Below the pieces are notes generated by a model. That model was given only the letters and a program-made list of their open reading frames with translations, had not been told where the DNA came from and did no database searches. A stretch of DNA of 64,000 bases, taken from Chinchilla lanigera (taxonomy: Eukaryota; Chordata; Mammalia; Rodentia; Chinchillidae). This document shows positions 33,341 through 43,906 of this stretch, one piece after another. Made by a program: the position numbers and the translations under genes. Every line of letters starts with the position of its first letter. Within the stretch, counting starts at the first letter, position 1. The DNA lies in the NCBI RefSeq assembly GCF_000276665.1, contig NW_004955470.1, positions 3,762,764 to 3,826,763 on the forward strand, in the 5' to 3' direction.

Positions 33341-34150
33341 GGGGTTCTTTTTTTCCTACATAGATGTCCAAGTATTCTAGGACCATTTGTTGACCTATCA
33401 CTCTCCCCTCTCCCCATTAAATGCCTTCACACCTTTTTTGAAACTCCGTTGCTCACCTCTTTCCAATATAAAGTTTAGAATTTTATTTATTTATTTATTT
33501 AATTTTTGGTACTGGGTATCAAACTGCTGACCTTGCTTTTGTCGGGTAGGTGCTTGTGCCACTGAGCTCTACCCCCAGCCCTAAAGTTTAGAATTGACTT
33601 ACTAATTTTTAGGAAAAGAAGAAGAGCTTGATGGAATTTGGGTTGGGAATGCATCGGCTCTTTAGATTACCTGGGGAAGAATTGATGTCCCAACAATACG
33701 GAGTCTTCCCAGTCCATGGGCATGGTACAGTATATCTCCCCACTGATTCTCTTGCCATTTAATTTCTCTCAATTTTCTTTTAGCTTTCACTGTGCAAGTC
33801 TTACAAATATTTTGTTAAACTTACCCTAGGTATTTTTTCTGATTCTAACAGTGGAAAATATTTTAAAATTTCAAATGCAGTTGTTTTTATATCAGACTTT
33901 GTGCCCTGCAATTTTGCTAAACTTCTTAGTTCTAATAGCTTATTATTACGGATTCTTTAGAAGGTTTTACATCCACAGTCATGTAGTCTGCAAATAAAGA
34001 CAGCCGTACTTCTTCCTGACCTGTACCTGTTCCTTTTTCTTGTCTGCTCTGCTGTCTTGAACCTCTGATCCAGTGTTGGATAGAAGGGGTGAGATCAGAG
34101 GCCCTTACATCACTCCCAGTTTTAAGGAGAAATCATTCAACCTTTGACCC
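33341..34150 (-). repeat. L1 ORF2 relic, antisense, with ID insertion
   Basis: Phrases ggaccatttgttgacctatc, tttgtgccctgcaattttgc, tagtctgcaaataaagacag and ttggatagaaggggtgagat are the reverse of the L1 ORF2 reverse-transcriptase region. An (ATTT)n run at 33482-33502 and an antisense ID at 33505-33582 interrupt it. It is full of stops, so not functional. Confidence 0.8.
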
Positions 34151-34247
34151 TGTCCAGGGGGCTCCTAGAGTGCAGAGCTGCACCACTGGTCCCGCTCTGC
34201 CCCCGTAGCACAGTCCCTGGATGTTCCGCTCAGAATTCCACACTAAG

Positions 34248-34342
34248 GGGCTGGGGATTTAGCTCAGCAGCACGGCGCCTGCCTGGCAAGTGCAAGGTCA
34301 TGAGTTCGATTCCTGGTACCGGGGGAAAAAAAAAAAAACCCA
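34248..34342 (+). repeat. ID SINE
   Basis: ggggctggggatttagctca to gttcgattcctggtaccggg plus A-tail. aattccac occurs on both sides. Confidence 0.93.
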
Positions 34343-34985
34343 ATTCCACGCTGCCCCGTAGGGTTTCCTAGAGCGCTGTCCTCAGGACCACTTGTGAGTG
34401 GGGTTATACCGGTGTCCAGGCCTGGTTTCTTTCCCTTCTTTGGTCACCGGGTGACATCCTGATGAGGCCACAGACACAGGCTGAGGGAGGGGCAAGGTAA
34501 CAGGGTACTTGCCTGTAGAACCTAACTGGGTGTTCAGGGCTTGCAGAGTCAGTCTCATTCGTACCGTCCTGGGTGATGATGAGGGCTGCCACGCCTGCCG
34601 ACCTTACAATGCCCGGTTCATCATGCTCAGCTCAGGACTCGGATATCTGTGGCCCCCAGTCAAATGTTAAATCTCTCCCTGCCCAGTGGCACGCTAGGAG
34701 CTGCATTGAAAGAATACAGAGACAGATGTGGGGACACGTATAATCCCAGCACTCAGGCTGAGTCATGAGGATGTCAGGTTCCAAGACCACCCTGGGCAGT
34801 TTAGTGGAACTGCCTCAAAATCAGGAAAGAAGGGAGAATACAGAAGTTTCCTCTTATCTGCACAGGAACCCCTCAACTATGGATACCTGAAACCTTGGGT
34901 ACACTGGCCTCTGCAATAGTCTGTTTTTTCGTATAGCCGTGATAAAGTTTAATTTATAAACAAGGCACAACAAGAGATTAACAAA
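34343..34985. other. Intergenic, nothing firm
   Basis: Mostly unique-looking sequence. A weak diverged B1-like stretch (ggggacacgtataatcccag, ..., ggcagtttagtggaactgcc) lies at about 34720-34830. Confidence 0.45.
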
Positions 34986-34994
34986 AACAATAAA

Positions 34995-35115
34995 ATAGAG
35001 CCAGGAGTGGTGGCACACACCTATATCAAGCCCGGCTACTCAGGAGGTGGGGCAAGATGATTGCAGGTTTGAAACCAGCCTGGGTAACTTAGTACCTGCC
35101 TCAAAATAAAAAGGG
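34995..35115 (+). repeat. B1-type SINE, diverged
   Basis: gccaggagtggtggcacaca through acttagtacctgcctcaaaa. Confidence 0.75.
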
Positions 35116-36090
35116 GTGGGGGTGTAACGCTTTGCTCTCCGGGTTCTGTCCCAAGTTCTGCAGGCAATCAATAAAACAGAACAATTATAACGATATAATT
35201 ATAACAATATAATGAAAGTTACTTAAAACTTATGAGTTACGCTTTCTGGAGTTTTCCATTTAATATTTGAACCATGGCTGACCAAGTGTAACAAACTACA
35301 CAACGTAAAATCACCAACATGAAACCATGGGTGGGGGAGTACATGGGGGCCCGTTTTTTCACCTGTGGTCTTGGGATGTCATGGCTGTCATTCTTTCGGC
35401 CTGACAGGGTTCCAGGGCATTTGGCCACAGGTGTTTACCATGTGCCCTTCACAAGGCACCCTTATTCTCCCACCCTCGCAGTGACCCGGTGACCCTCCAC
35501 AGACGCCCTTGTGACCTGCGTCCAGTTTATTCCTCTGAAGAGCCCTGACCAGGAGTAGAGTTAGGTTTGGGTTAAGGGAGCTGGTCAGTGTGGCACTGAG
35601 GAAGCAGCACAGCAATACTCCCCAGTTACTCAGGAACTGGGGAGAAGAGGGCAGCAGGCATTGCAGGGCCAATCAGAAGGGGCAGCTGCCCAGGACCCGC
35701 AGCCAGGCAACAGGGAGCAAGAGGCCAAGTGACCCGTGGACCTGGGGTCCCGGATGTGACCAAAGCAGGTTTCCCCCAGCAGAGCTCCAGTTGGTGGATT
35801 CAGACCAAGCAGGCATGTCCCATGGGGTGACACTGACCAAGACAGGGTCACTGGGCATGCCTAGGTGGTCCACATGGGGTGAGGAGGGGTCAGGCTGCTC
35901 CTGGCTACCCCAGAGGCCCAGGTGGCCCCCAAGAGGTGGTTGCATAAAGCACACGTCTAGACCAATCACATTCAGGAACAGAGATGAACACTACACTGCA
36001 TCGTGTGGTTAAACCTTGCTATGGGTAGCAGCCTAACATTCAAATGGATGTTGAGGCCTTCTAAAATGGTAGGAGTTCAATGCAGATGAC
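35116..36090. other. Intergenic, no gene recognised
   Basis: GC-rich, largely SINE-free unique sequence around 35350-35960. Several overlapping frames of 60-140 codons exist but none has a recognisable domain. Confidence 0.5.
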
Positions 36091-36121
36091 ATAGCTGCTT
36101 TTTTTTTTTTTTTTTTGACAG

Positions 36122-36495
36122 TGTCTTAGTTACTTTTCTCATTGCTGAAACACTCGCCACCCACATTCAAAGGAGGAAAGGTTTATTTAGCTCACAGTTT
36201 GTAGCTATATAATTGGCTGGCTCCAAAGCAGGGTGGCATGGCAGAGGGGCTTCACAGAGGAGAACTAGATCATGGTAAAGTAGGGCAGGCAGAAAGCAGC
36301 AGTAGCAGCAGCAAGCAAAGGCAGCAACCCTCTTTCTGTCCCGTATATTCCATCCAGGTTACCTGCCCTGAGAGTGGGCAGCACTCACACTCACCCTCAG
36401 TTTCAGCCTCACACATGTAATTCTATCATCACACACTCTAGATCCAAACACCTTGGACCCACCTGTGACTGCATGAGGCTTCGGGGAGACATCTA
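36122..36495. repeat. Interspersed repeat, copy 2 of 2 in the window
   Basis: Begins gtcttagttacttttctcat, continues aggtttatttagctcacagt and tctttctgtcccgtatattc, and ends gactgcatgaggcttcgggg. Counterpart of 31980-32330. Confidence 0.7.
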
Positions 36496-36504
36496 GATAC
36501 AAGA

Positions 36505-36640
36505 TAGGGTCTCACTGTATTTCAGGATGGCCTTGAACTCACTTTGTATTCCAGGCTGAGCTCAAACTGAAGTGCTCTTCCTGCCTCAGCCTCCCGACTG
36601 CTGGAATTACAGGTGTGCACTACCACACTTGGCTACTTGA
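36505..36640 (-). repeat. B1 SINE
   Basis: tagggtctcactgtatttca through gtgcactaccacacttggct. Confidence 0.88.
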
Positions 36641-37044
36641 AAGTCCTCCACATCTGCACTGTAACTCACACAGCACCCTGTCTACCACTAACACTTCTGG
36701 CACCACCCCTTTCCCTGGCTCCTGGGTCCAGTGGTGTAGTAGCCTGCCCAGCAGGCAGAACTGTGGGTGACAGCTGCTTTTGTTCTGGGCCCCACTCAAA
36801 ACTGACAGCCTTTCAAGTTATTCAGAAAATGGCCCAGAGAAGAATCTGGTGAGTCCACGTTACCTCCAAAGTCAACCCTGCTGGACTTGTGCCTGTATTC
36901 ATGGTAGGAAGGGCCAGATGCAGCCATTAACCTTTCACCTTGGAAAAGATCTCTTGGCACACTTAGGCCCTGGCCCTCCTAGAAACCTCACTGAATTTTA
37001 CAGGACTTGCTCCCCACACTTAGGAACAAGTTCTCTGGACATTT

Positions 37045-37275
37045 TTTTAGTGATACTGGGAATCAAACTCAGGACCTTGTGCTTGCCAGGTGACCGGCAC
37101 TTGTGCTCCTGAGCTACATCCCTGGCCCCAATGTGGACTTTTTTATTTGTTTGTTTTTGTTTTTTTGAGACAAGATCTCATTATGTAGCCCAGGCTGGCC
37201 TCAGAGTCACAGTGATCCTCCTGTCTCAGCCTCCTAAGTACTGGAATTATAGGTGTGCACCACCACACCCGGCTG
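37045..37275 (-). repeat. ID SINE then B1 SINE
   Basis: Antisense ID at 37045-37130 (gatactgggaatcaaactca), antisense B1 at 37155-37275 (gagacaagatctcattatgt). Confidence 0.88.
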
Positions 37276-37764
37276 TCTGCACAGTAGATTATGACAGATG
37301 ATGACGGGGGAGTTGATGTAATCCCTGGTTTGAATAAAAGTAAGTATTGCTAGCCCTGCCAGCTCACAAAAGCAAACCATTTTTGATAGTCTTTACTAAA
37401 ACAATGGAGGAAAAGCATTCCTCAGACCATAACTGCATGCATTCCTGCAGCAATGAAACCACATTTGGCACACAGCAGCAGTTAGAGTCACAACCTAATT
37501 AAGTTGATGACCGTCTGTTTCCTTCTCCAGGATGCATTTTGGATCAGTGCAGGCTAGATGGCTAAACTGAGTGGGAATTCGCTGGGAGTCACCAACTCTA
37601 TTTTGGAAATCGCACTGAGTGGTGGTAGCACTGAACTCTGTACGCTCCGGAAAGGCAGTGCAGCTCCTGTTTACTGTTTTCTCCATTAGAGATGGGCGTT
37701 TATGTGGTTGATCTTCTTCCAGTCTTCATTTTACATTTGGTTTGCCAATTAAGTGCAATCTGTA
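37276..37764. other. Intergenic, nothing recognised
   Basis: No SINE and no recognisable coding frame. Confidence 0.45.
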
Positions 37765-37885
37765 TTGTCTGTGAAACTGAGCTGCTTCATCTGTAAATTA
37801 CAGGTAATGATCACAGCCCTATGGGTGATCACAGGTTGTGGTAAGGCTCAAATGAGATCATGTAAATTAAAGTACCCGGTAAACT
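37765..37885 (+). repeat. MIR SINE fragment
   Basis: actgagctgcttcatctgta then ggtaaggctcaaatgagatc and taaattaaagtacccggt in MIR order. Confidence 0.6.
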
Positions 37886-38010
37886 GAGTTAGGCATAGTG
37901 GCGCCTGCCTATAATCCCAGCACCCAGAAAGCTGAGGCAGGAAGATCACTGTAAATTCAAGGCCAGCCTGAGCTAAACAGTGAAACTATGTCTCAAACAA
38001 GTAACAACAA
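37885..38010 (+). repeat. B1 SINE
   Basis: gttaggcatagtggcgcctg through gaaactatgtctcaaacaag. Confidence 0.85.
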
Positions 38011-38149
38011 CAAAAGTACATGGTAAAGTGGAGAATCCTTTACAAGGTATAAAGAAGAACGACTGTAACTGTTACTGCTCCAACCACCCCTTTATATGGA
38101 AAAACTGAGATAACAGGCCTCATGTTTCTGATGGGGGGAGGGGGTGTGG

Positions 38150-38235
38150 GCGTTTTTTTGGTACCTGGAATTGAACTCAGCATCTTGTGCTTGCCAGGCA
38201 GGCACTGTGCTGCTAAGCTATATCCCTGGCTGTCA
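38150..38235 (-). repeat. ID SINE
   Basis: ttggtacctggaattgaact through gctaagctatatccctggct. Confidence 0.9.
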
Positions 38236-38396
38236 TGTTTCTGTTTCAATCAAGGGTCTTTTTATTCTTTTTTGTTGTTATAAGTACTATAAGTACTATA
38301 GTTGGAAATACAAAACAAAACTAAAAAAAAAAAGAAGAAGAAGAGGAGCTCCCAGAAGTTCTTCAAAGGAATGGATCAGAATTGCCAGGGATGAAA

Positions 38397-38556
38397 GCCA
38401 GGCATGGTGGTGCAGGTCTGTAATCCCAGCACTTAGGAGGCTGAGGCAGGAGGATTTCGAGGTTGAGACCAGCCTGGGCTACAGAGTCAGCTCGAGGCCA
38501 GCCTGAACTACATAGTGAGATCCTGTCTCAAAAAAAAAAAAAAAAAAAAAAAAAAA
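38397..38556 (+). repeat. B1 SINE
   Basis: gccaggcatggtggtgcagg through gatcctgtctc and a long A-run. Confidence 0.93.
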
Positions 38557-38696
38557 GAATTGCAAGGGGTAGTTGTCACCTTGATGCACCGGTCTTGTCC
38601 CCCTCATGACAGAGGACATCTGCCCCTTACTGCTGAACGTATTTCTGGCTGACAGCCCTCCACTGTCAGCTCTCTTTAGAAAGTGCCAGGAAGTGA

Positions 38697-38846
38697 GCCA
38701 GGTGTGGTGGTGCATGTCTGTAATCCCAGCACTCAGGAAGCTGAGGCAGAAAGATCATAGAGAGTTCAAGGCCAGCCTTGGCTCCGTACTGAGTTCAAGA
38801 CCAGCCTGGACTACATAGTGAGACCCTGTCTCAAAAAAAAAAAAAA
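38697..38846 (+). repeat. B1 SINE
   Basis: gccaggtgtggtggtgcatg through gagaccctgtctc plus A-run. Confidence 0.93.
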
Positions 38847-39868
38847 TGGAGATTGCCCTGAAGTGTCGAGAGAAGAGAAGGTCCTCACCCAAGGTGGCGC
38901 CCATCTCTGGGGACAGCGTGCATTCCTGTGACTGGGTGAGGCTGGGGTGTAAGGCCTAGCCAGACGTTCCATGCAGGCCGCCCCAGCCTCTCCCGGGGCT
39001 CAGCTGAGGTGCTGTCCAGAGTACTTTGCAGACCATCTCTGGTCTGAGGCCCCTTCCTTCCCTCCCCCGTAGGCATGGAGCCCGAGGACACCCCAACACC
39101 TGTTCCACGGCCTGTCTCCACCTCAGCCTGCTGCCAGGGAAGCTGAGCGGACACAGGTGGCTGTGGAGTCGGTGCAGCGGTCCTGTCTGCATGGCTGAGC
39201 TGGGCTTAGACCGTGGGTTTTGCACTCCGCCTCGGGCCGCCCCTTTCTGATGTCCCTGAGCCGATGCCCTCCCTTCCCTCCCTCCTGCCCTCCTCGCAGC
39301 CTGTGGTCTCTGGTCCCACACTGTAGGCCACGTCTCCCAGAGAGAAGTTGGGAAGCCCCTGCTCATCGTCTTAGCAGCAGCCTGCGCAGGAGTCGTTTCG
39401 CAGGCATTACCCGGAGGGTGCGTCCCCTGAGGGCTAAAGGGACCGACTCTAGGCGGGTCACTCTGATGTCTGTGTCTCCCTCTCTTCCCCGCAAGTATTG
39501 AGTCTGGTGTGATCCCCGGGCTCCAACCATCAGGCCAAAAAGCACCTTTTCTTTCCTTCCATTCTAAATGTATGTGCCATCCAAAGCGCTATTCATCTAT
39601 TATTCAGAATGGAAAGTGTTTACAATCTTCATCCACTTATTCCCCAGGATGCGAAGTCTTTCTTATAGCAGGCAATTTCCTCCTAATGCATAACCTCAGA
39701 ACAGTTCAGGAAAGCATCTGTTTGTGTGATCAACATCACGGCTGCATGGGGAACTTCGGGCCAAAGACACCTCGGGTCTCCCCTTCTCAGAGGCAGAGCA
39801 GAGTCCCCAGGGAGGGGGAGGGTGCGCACAGCCTCCAACGCTGTGCCATGGAGCAAGACTTCCCTGCC
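38847..39868. other. Intergenic, GC-rich, no gene recognised
   Basis: SINE-free for about 1 kb with moderately GC-rich sequence. Frames up to about 138 codons overlap on both strands with no recognisable domain and no clear splice structure. Confidence 0.5.
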
Positions 39869-39869
39869 T

Positions 39870-39957
39870 GGGCCAGGGGTATAGCTCAGTGGCACAGCGC
39901 CTGCCTGGCAAGCATGAGGTCCTGAGTAGGATTCAGGACCAAAAAAAAAAAAAAAAG
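39870..39957 (+). repeat. ID SINE with target-site duplication
   Basis: gggccaggggtatagctcag through gagtaggattcaggacc and A-tail. agacttccctgcct is present on both sides. Confidence 0.92.
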
Positions 39958-40104
39958 ACTTCCCTGCCTTGGTTAGGCAGGAGCTGCCCCCACTATCCCA
40001 ACAGACAGAAGGCACCCACAGGGTGTGGACTTCTTCCTGCTTCCTAGTTATGGTTTAGCTTAGTCAATATCACCGAGACCGAGGCCTAACAAAAACAAAA
40101 CTAT

Positions 40105-40240
40105 GCACCGGCCGTGGTGGTACATTTGGGAGGCTGAGGCAGGAGGATCATTGCAAGTTCCAGACCAGCCTGAGCTACAAAGTGAGCTCAAGGCCACCCC
40201 GAACTGCATAGTGAGACTCTGTCTCAAAAAAAACAGCAAA
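40105..40240 (+). repeat. B1 SINE with internal 5' deletion
   Basis: ggccgtggtggtacatttgg skips the usual cctgtaatcccagca box. The rest of the B1 is normal. Confidence 0.85.
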
Positions 40241-40244
40241 ACAA

Positions 40245-41095
40245 AACATCACCGAGGCCTGGCCCAGTTCACTATGGGAAGGATCCTCACAGCAGCGCTT
40301 CTGGGAAACAGCCTGCTCGAAGCAGTGCAGCAGGTGCAGAGAAGCAAAGCCAGCTGTGACCAGAGGAAAACCTTAGGGTTCAGAGACACAACCATGGCTA
40401 AGTGAGCTGGGGCCAAGCGCCAGGAGGCAGGGGTTTTGCACCACAGCGACCCAGCAGGCAGGCAGTAAGTACGGAGTCAAGGGACCAGGAGGGAGGGGCG
40501 AGCCGCACTCGGTGGGGGCGACCAAAAGCTGAATCTGAGAGTCGGCCCAGAGTCTCCCCTCTCCCACCCGCTTTGGACCTAGGAAGGCTGAGCTTCCATG
40601 GCACTGCCGCCAGGAGTTTTGGAAAATTCCCACTTCCATTTGCAGGGAGCTCTGCCCGGGTCACATTCCTGTCCTCCCTGTCCCTTTATTTACTTTGCTT
40701 CAGGGAAAGGAAAAGATATGACTGCTCTGATAAGGGGGCTAGAGGGGGGACACTGGTCACGCGCAGCCCTCCTTCCTCGTGGGAGTGAGCTGCCCGTGGG
40801 GAGCAGGATCCCTGCTCTGCTGAGGGGCTCTGTACCCCAGGGGTCTTGCCGCCAAGAACGGATGGGTTCCTCTGTCTCATGGGATTTGCATCAGCTACCC
40901 ACGGAGCTGAGAGACTGAAAGCCATGTCTGCCAACCCAGCCCCTCTGCCCACAATCAAAGGAAGATCTGGACCCAGTCTGTCACTGATTCCTCTGCTCTA
41001 TTTCTGGGGGCCCCAAAGACACCCCAGAACAGCCTCCCTGGCCCCTTCAGGTTTCCCTTGGTCGAATGCCCCTTGCATTTTGTGATCTAGCTGTA
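40245..41095. other. Intergenic, no gene recognised
   Basis: No recognised repeat until the L1 relic begins near 41100. Open frames here show no domain. Confidence 0.45.
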
Positions 41096-41570
41096 GGGTA
41101 ACAGTCATTAGAAAAATGCAGTTCAAAACCACAAGATAGCACTTCATGACTAGGATCAAAAAGACAATGACCAAAAAATAAAAATAAAAACCCACCAAAA
41201 AAGACAAGGACAATGTAGCAGGAATTAGCAAAACAGGCGTTAGAATCCTATTGAGCAGGAGGGACAAGACCCCAAAAAGGAATCTGCTGAGCCACGCCCC
41301 TCTGATGACCTCACAAGAACATCGGCCAGGTGTCCTGCGGCCGTCTGGGTCCCCCAGAGCATGACTAGGCGGGCCACTGGCTGAAGGGCGCGTGGGCCTT
41401 TCACAGACACTGCACAGACTGGACCCTGAAAAACATGCAGTCTCCTATAGGGTGGAAACTATGCTCACACAACGCCTGGCTCCTTTCTAATCTCCTTAAA
41501 AGCCCCTAGACAGAGAGCCCACGGGGTGTCCTAATGAGATGGCCTTGATAGCTTTTACTTCCTTGCCTTT

Positions 41571-41755
41571 CTTCTTTCTTTCTTTCTTTCATTCCTTCCT
41601 TCTTTCTTTCTTTCTTTCTAGGCAGGGTCTCCTTATGTAGTTCAGACTAGCGTTGAACTCACTATGTAGTCCAGGCTGGCTTCAAACTCATGGCAATCCT
41701 GCCTCAGCCTCCCAGGTGCTGGGGTTATAGGCATGTGCCACTACATCCAGCCCTT
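41571..41755 (-). repeat. (CTTT)n tract and B1 SINE
   Basis: ttctttctttctttc run at 41571-41620, then antisense B1 (ggcagggtctccttatgtag, ..., gtgccactacatccagccc). Confidence 0.88.
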
Positions 41756-41776
41756 TATATATTTTAAATAATTTTG

Positions 41777-41853
41777 GGGGAGGGGTACCAGGAATCAAAG
41801 TCAGGACCTCACACCAGGCGGGCACTGTGCCACTGAACTAAATCCCCATCCCC
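41777..41853 (-). repeat. ID SINE
   Basis: ggggtaccaggaatcaaagt through ctgaactaaatccccatccc. Confidence 0.85.
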
Positions 41854-41929
41854 TTAAAAAAATGCTCTTGTACTGTTCGTCCACCATTCACAATTGCATT
41901 CTTTGTTTGTTTGTTTTTTATCATTTTTG

Positions 41930-42065
41930 AAACAGGGTCTCGCTATGCAGTTCAGGCTAGCCTTGAGTTCACTTTGTAGCCCAGGCTGGCCTCCAACTCA
42001 CAGCAATCCTCCTGCCTCAGCCTCCCGAGTGCTAGGATTAAAGGCATGTGACACCACGCCTGGCC
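41930..42065 (-). repeat. B1 SINE
   Basis: gaaacagggtctcgctatgc through gtgacaccacgcctggcc. Confidence 0.92.
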
Positions 42066-42230
42066 TGTTACAGCAACTTTGGTAAACACTCTTTTGTAGT
42101 TCTTGGAGCCATTAGACAAAGCTACCATGACCTAGTAACTGCACTTCTGTGTGTATATTTAAAAGAAATTAAAAACACAAAAACGTACACAGACGTTCAT
42201 GATAGCAACATTCATAGAGAAACAGTGCAA

Positions 42231-42299
42231 AAGCACCTGCCTGGCAAGCGCAAGGTCGTGAGTTCGGTTCCCGGTACCGGAGAAAAACCAAAAAAAAAA
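42231..42299 (+). repeat. 5'-truncated ID SINE with 15-bp target-site duplication
   Basis: Starts at aagcacctgcctggcaagcg, so it lacks the A box, and ends ttcccggtaccgg plus tail. agagaaacagtgcaa is repeated at 42216-42230 and 42300-42314. Confidence 0.92.
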
Positions 42300-42672
42300 A
42301 GAGAAACAGTGCAAATGTCCATCTCATGAGTGGCTAAACAAAATGTACAGCCACACAGTGGAATATTACTCAGCCATAAAAAAGAATGATACACTGATGT
42401 ATGTTGCAACATTTGACAAGCCTCAAGAAAGTTTGGTTAAGTAAATAGGCCAAACCCCAAAGGCTAAATATTATACAATTCTATTTATATGAAATGCCCA
42501 GAATTGGCAAATATATGAGAGAATAAAGACTGGTGATCCCCAGGTATAGAAGGACGGTAGGAATAAGGAGGATATGTTGATGGTACACCTTCTTTTTGGG
42601 CTGATAAAAACGTTTCAGAATTGGGTAGTGGTGATAATTGTACCTTTCAAATTTGTAAATAACTACATTGAC

Positions 42673-43031
42673 TGATAGGTTCCTGGCTGGGTGTGAACTG
42701 CTGAATTATTATGGTGGTGGTGGTCTAACATGGCTGAAGCCCCCACAAAAGCTTACCTTCCCAGTGACCATCCCCCACCCTTTTTCCTCCCCTCAGCCCG
42801 GAGTACAACTTCCTCTTGCCCTGCACGCGCTGTGAAGAAACCCCCAATCAGATCCTGATACGTCACTAACCCGCCCCTTAAGCTCCCCCGCTAGCCAGAG
42901 TCTTTATGAACCCCCAGGTCCCTGTCTACCCCCAGAGGAGTCCAGAATCGTATGCTGCCTTCTCTTCTCCATGTCCCTAGTAAAGGCCTTCTTTCTTTTC
43001 TTTGGTTCCTTTCTGTGCAGAAAACCTAACA
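42673..43031 (+). mobile_element. Solo retroviral-type LTR (359 bp)
   Basis: Starts TGATAGG and ends CCTAACA, imperfect inverted termini with TG...CA. It is flanked by a 5-bp duplication, ttgac, at 42668-42672 and 43032-43036, and sits inside an L1 relic whose sequence resumes on both sides. An AGTAAA possible polyadenylation signal lies near 42979. There is no coding sequence. A 5-bp duplication fits ERVL/MaLR-type elements. The family is not identified. Confidence 0.65.
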
Positions 43032-43070
43032 TTGACAAGGGTAGATTTCATGGGATGGGAATTGTATTTT

Positions 43071-43087
43071 AACAGTAAATATGACAG
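43071..43087 (+). repeat. Target-site duplication of the GPX1 retrocopy, left
   Basis: aacagtaaatatgacag, repeated exactly at 43973-43989. Typical of L1-driven retroposition. Confidence 0.95.
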
Positions 43088-43778
43088 CCCGCGATCGCGC
43101 TGCTCCGTCTGGCCATGTGTGCCCCTTGGCTGGCCGTGGCCGCCTCGGCCACGGTGTACCCCTTCTCCGCGCGCCCGCTGGCCGGCGGGGGGCCGCTGGC
43201 CCTCGAGTCCCTGCGCAGCAAGGTGCTGCTCATCGCGAACGTGGCGTCCCTCTGAGGCACCACGGCGCGGGACTTCACCCAGATGAACGACCTGCAGGCG
43301 CGCCTCGGGCCCCGCGGCCTGGTGGTGCTCGGCTTCCCGTGCAACCAGTTCGGACACCAGGAGAACGCCAAGAAAGAGGAGATCCTGCGCTTGCTCAAGT
43401 ACGTCCGGTCCGGCGGTGGGTTCGAGCCCAACTTCACTCTCTTCGAGAAGTGCGAGGTGAACGGGGCGAAGGCGCACCCGCTCTTCGCCCTCCTGCGGGA
43501 GGCCCTCCTGGCGCCCAGCGACGACCCCACCGCGCTCGTGAGCGACCCCAGGTCCATCATCTGGTCCCCGGTGTGCCACAACGACGTGGCCTGGAATTTC
43601 GAGAAGTTCCTGGTGGGCCCCGACGGCGTGCCGGTGCGCAGGTACAGCCGGCGCTTCCCCACCATCGACATCGAGCCCGACATCGAGGCCCTGCTGTCCG
43701 CGGCCCCGGCCCGGCGTAGGGCCCCCTCCCCTCCCATCCTGGCCTGGCGGGGGCTAACTGCCCTCCGGGGGTTCATCC

Positions 43779-43820
43779 ATGAAGATGTTTGCTCTCAACC
43801 TGCGTAGAGCAACATTCGAT
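43779..43820 (+). promoter_or_regulatory. GPX1: SECIS-like hairpin in the GPX1 retrocopy
   Basis: A 5' ATGA (43779-43782) faces GA (43818-43819), allowing the non-Watson-Crick quartet. A stem of about 11 pairs with one bulged T joins 43784-43795 to 43806-43816. The 10-base loop has unpaired AA at 43797-43798. This is the layout of a eukaryotic SECIS at the place expected in GPX1. The extended frame's stop overlaps its loop and 3' arm. Confidence 0.6.
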
Positions 43821-43906
43821 TCCCCGTAACCCCCGAAATGGCACCGGCCCTGCCCACCCCGCCTCCACTCTCCCAGACCAAATGAGTTCCCTGCAATAAA
43901 GTGCTG

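Larger units (their letters stand above)
41100..43071 (+). repeat. Old L1 3' region, split by five later insertions
   Basis: Sense-strand L1M-type pieces are 41100-41250 (aaatgcagttcaaaaccaca), 42070-42228, 42315-42672 (gtggaatattactcagccat) and 43032-43071 (L1 tail, aattgtattttaa). Into it went a B1, an ID, a second B1, a truncated ID and a solo LTR, each listed separately. A GPX1 retrocopy then landed just past the tail. Assignment is by wording, not alignment. Confidence 0.7.

Noticed and set aside
33341..34150. Reverse-transcriptase gene
   Set aside because: It is an antisense L1 ORF2 relic full of stops and cut by an ID. No functional product.
41280..41530. Second LTR-like stretch
   Set aside because: No TG...CA ends or target duplication found. 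Left unassigned.
43253..43255. TGA in the GPX1 copy as a simple inactivating stop
   Set aside because: It lies exactly at the selenocysteine codon of GPX1, so it is the ancestral codon and not evidence of decay.
43069..43776. 235-codon minus-strand frame across the GPX1 copy
   Set aside because: Antisense shadow of the GC-rich GPX1 coding sequence.
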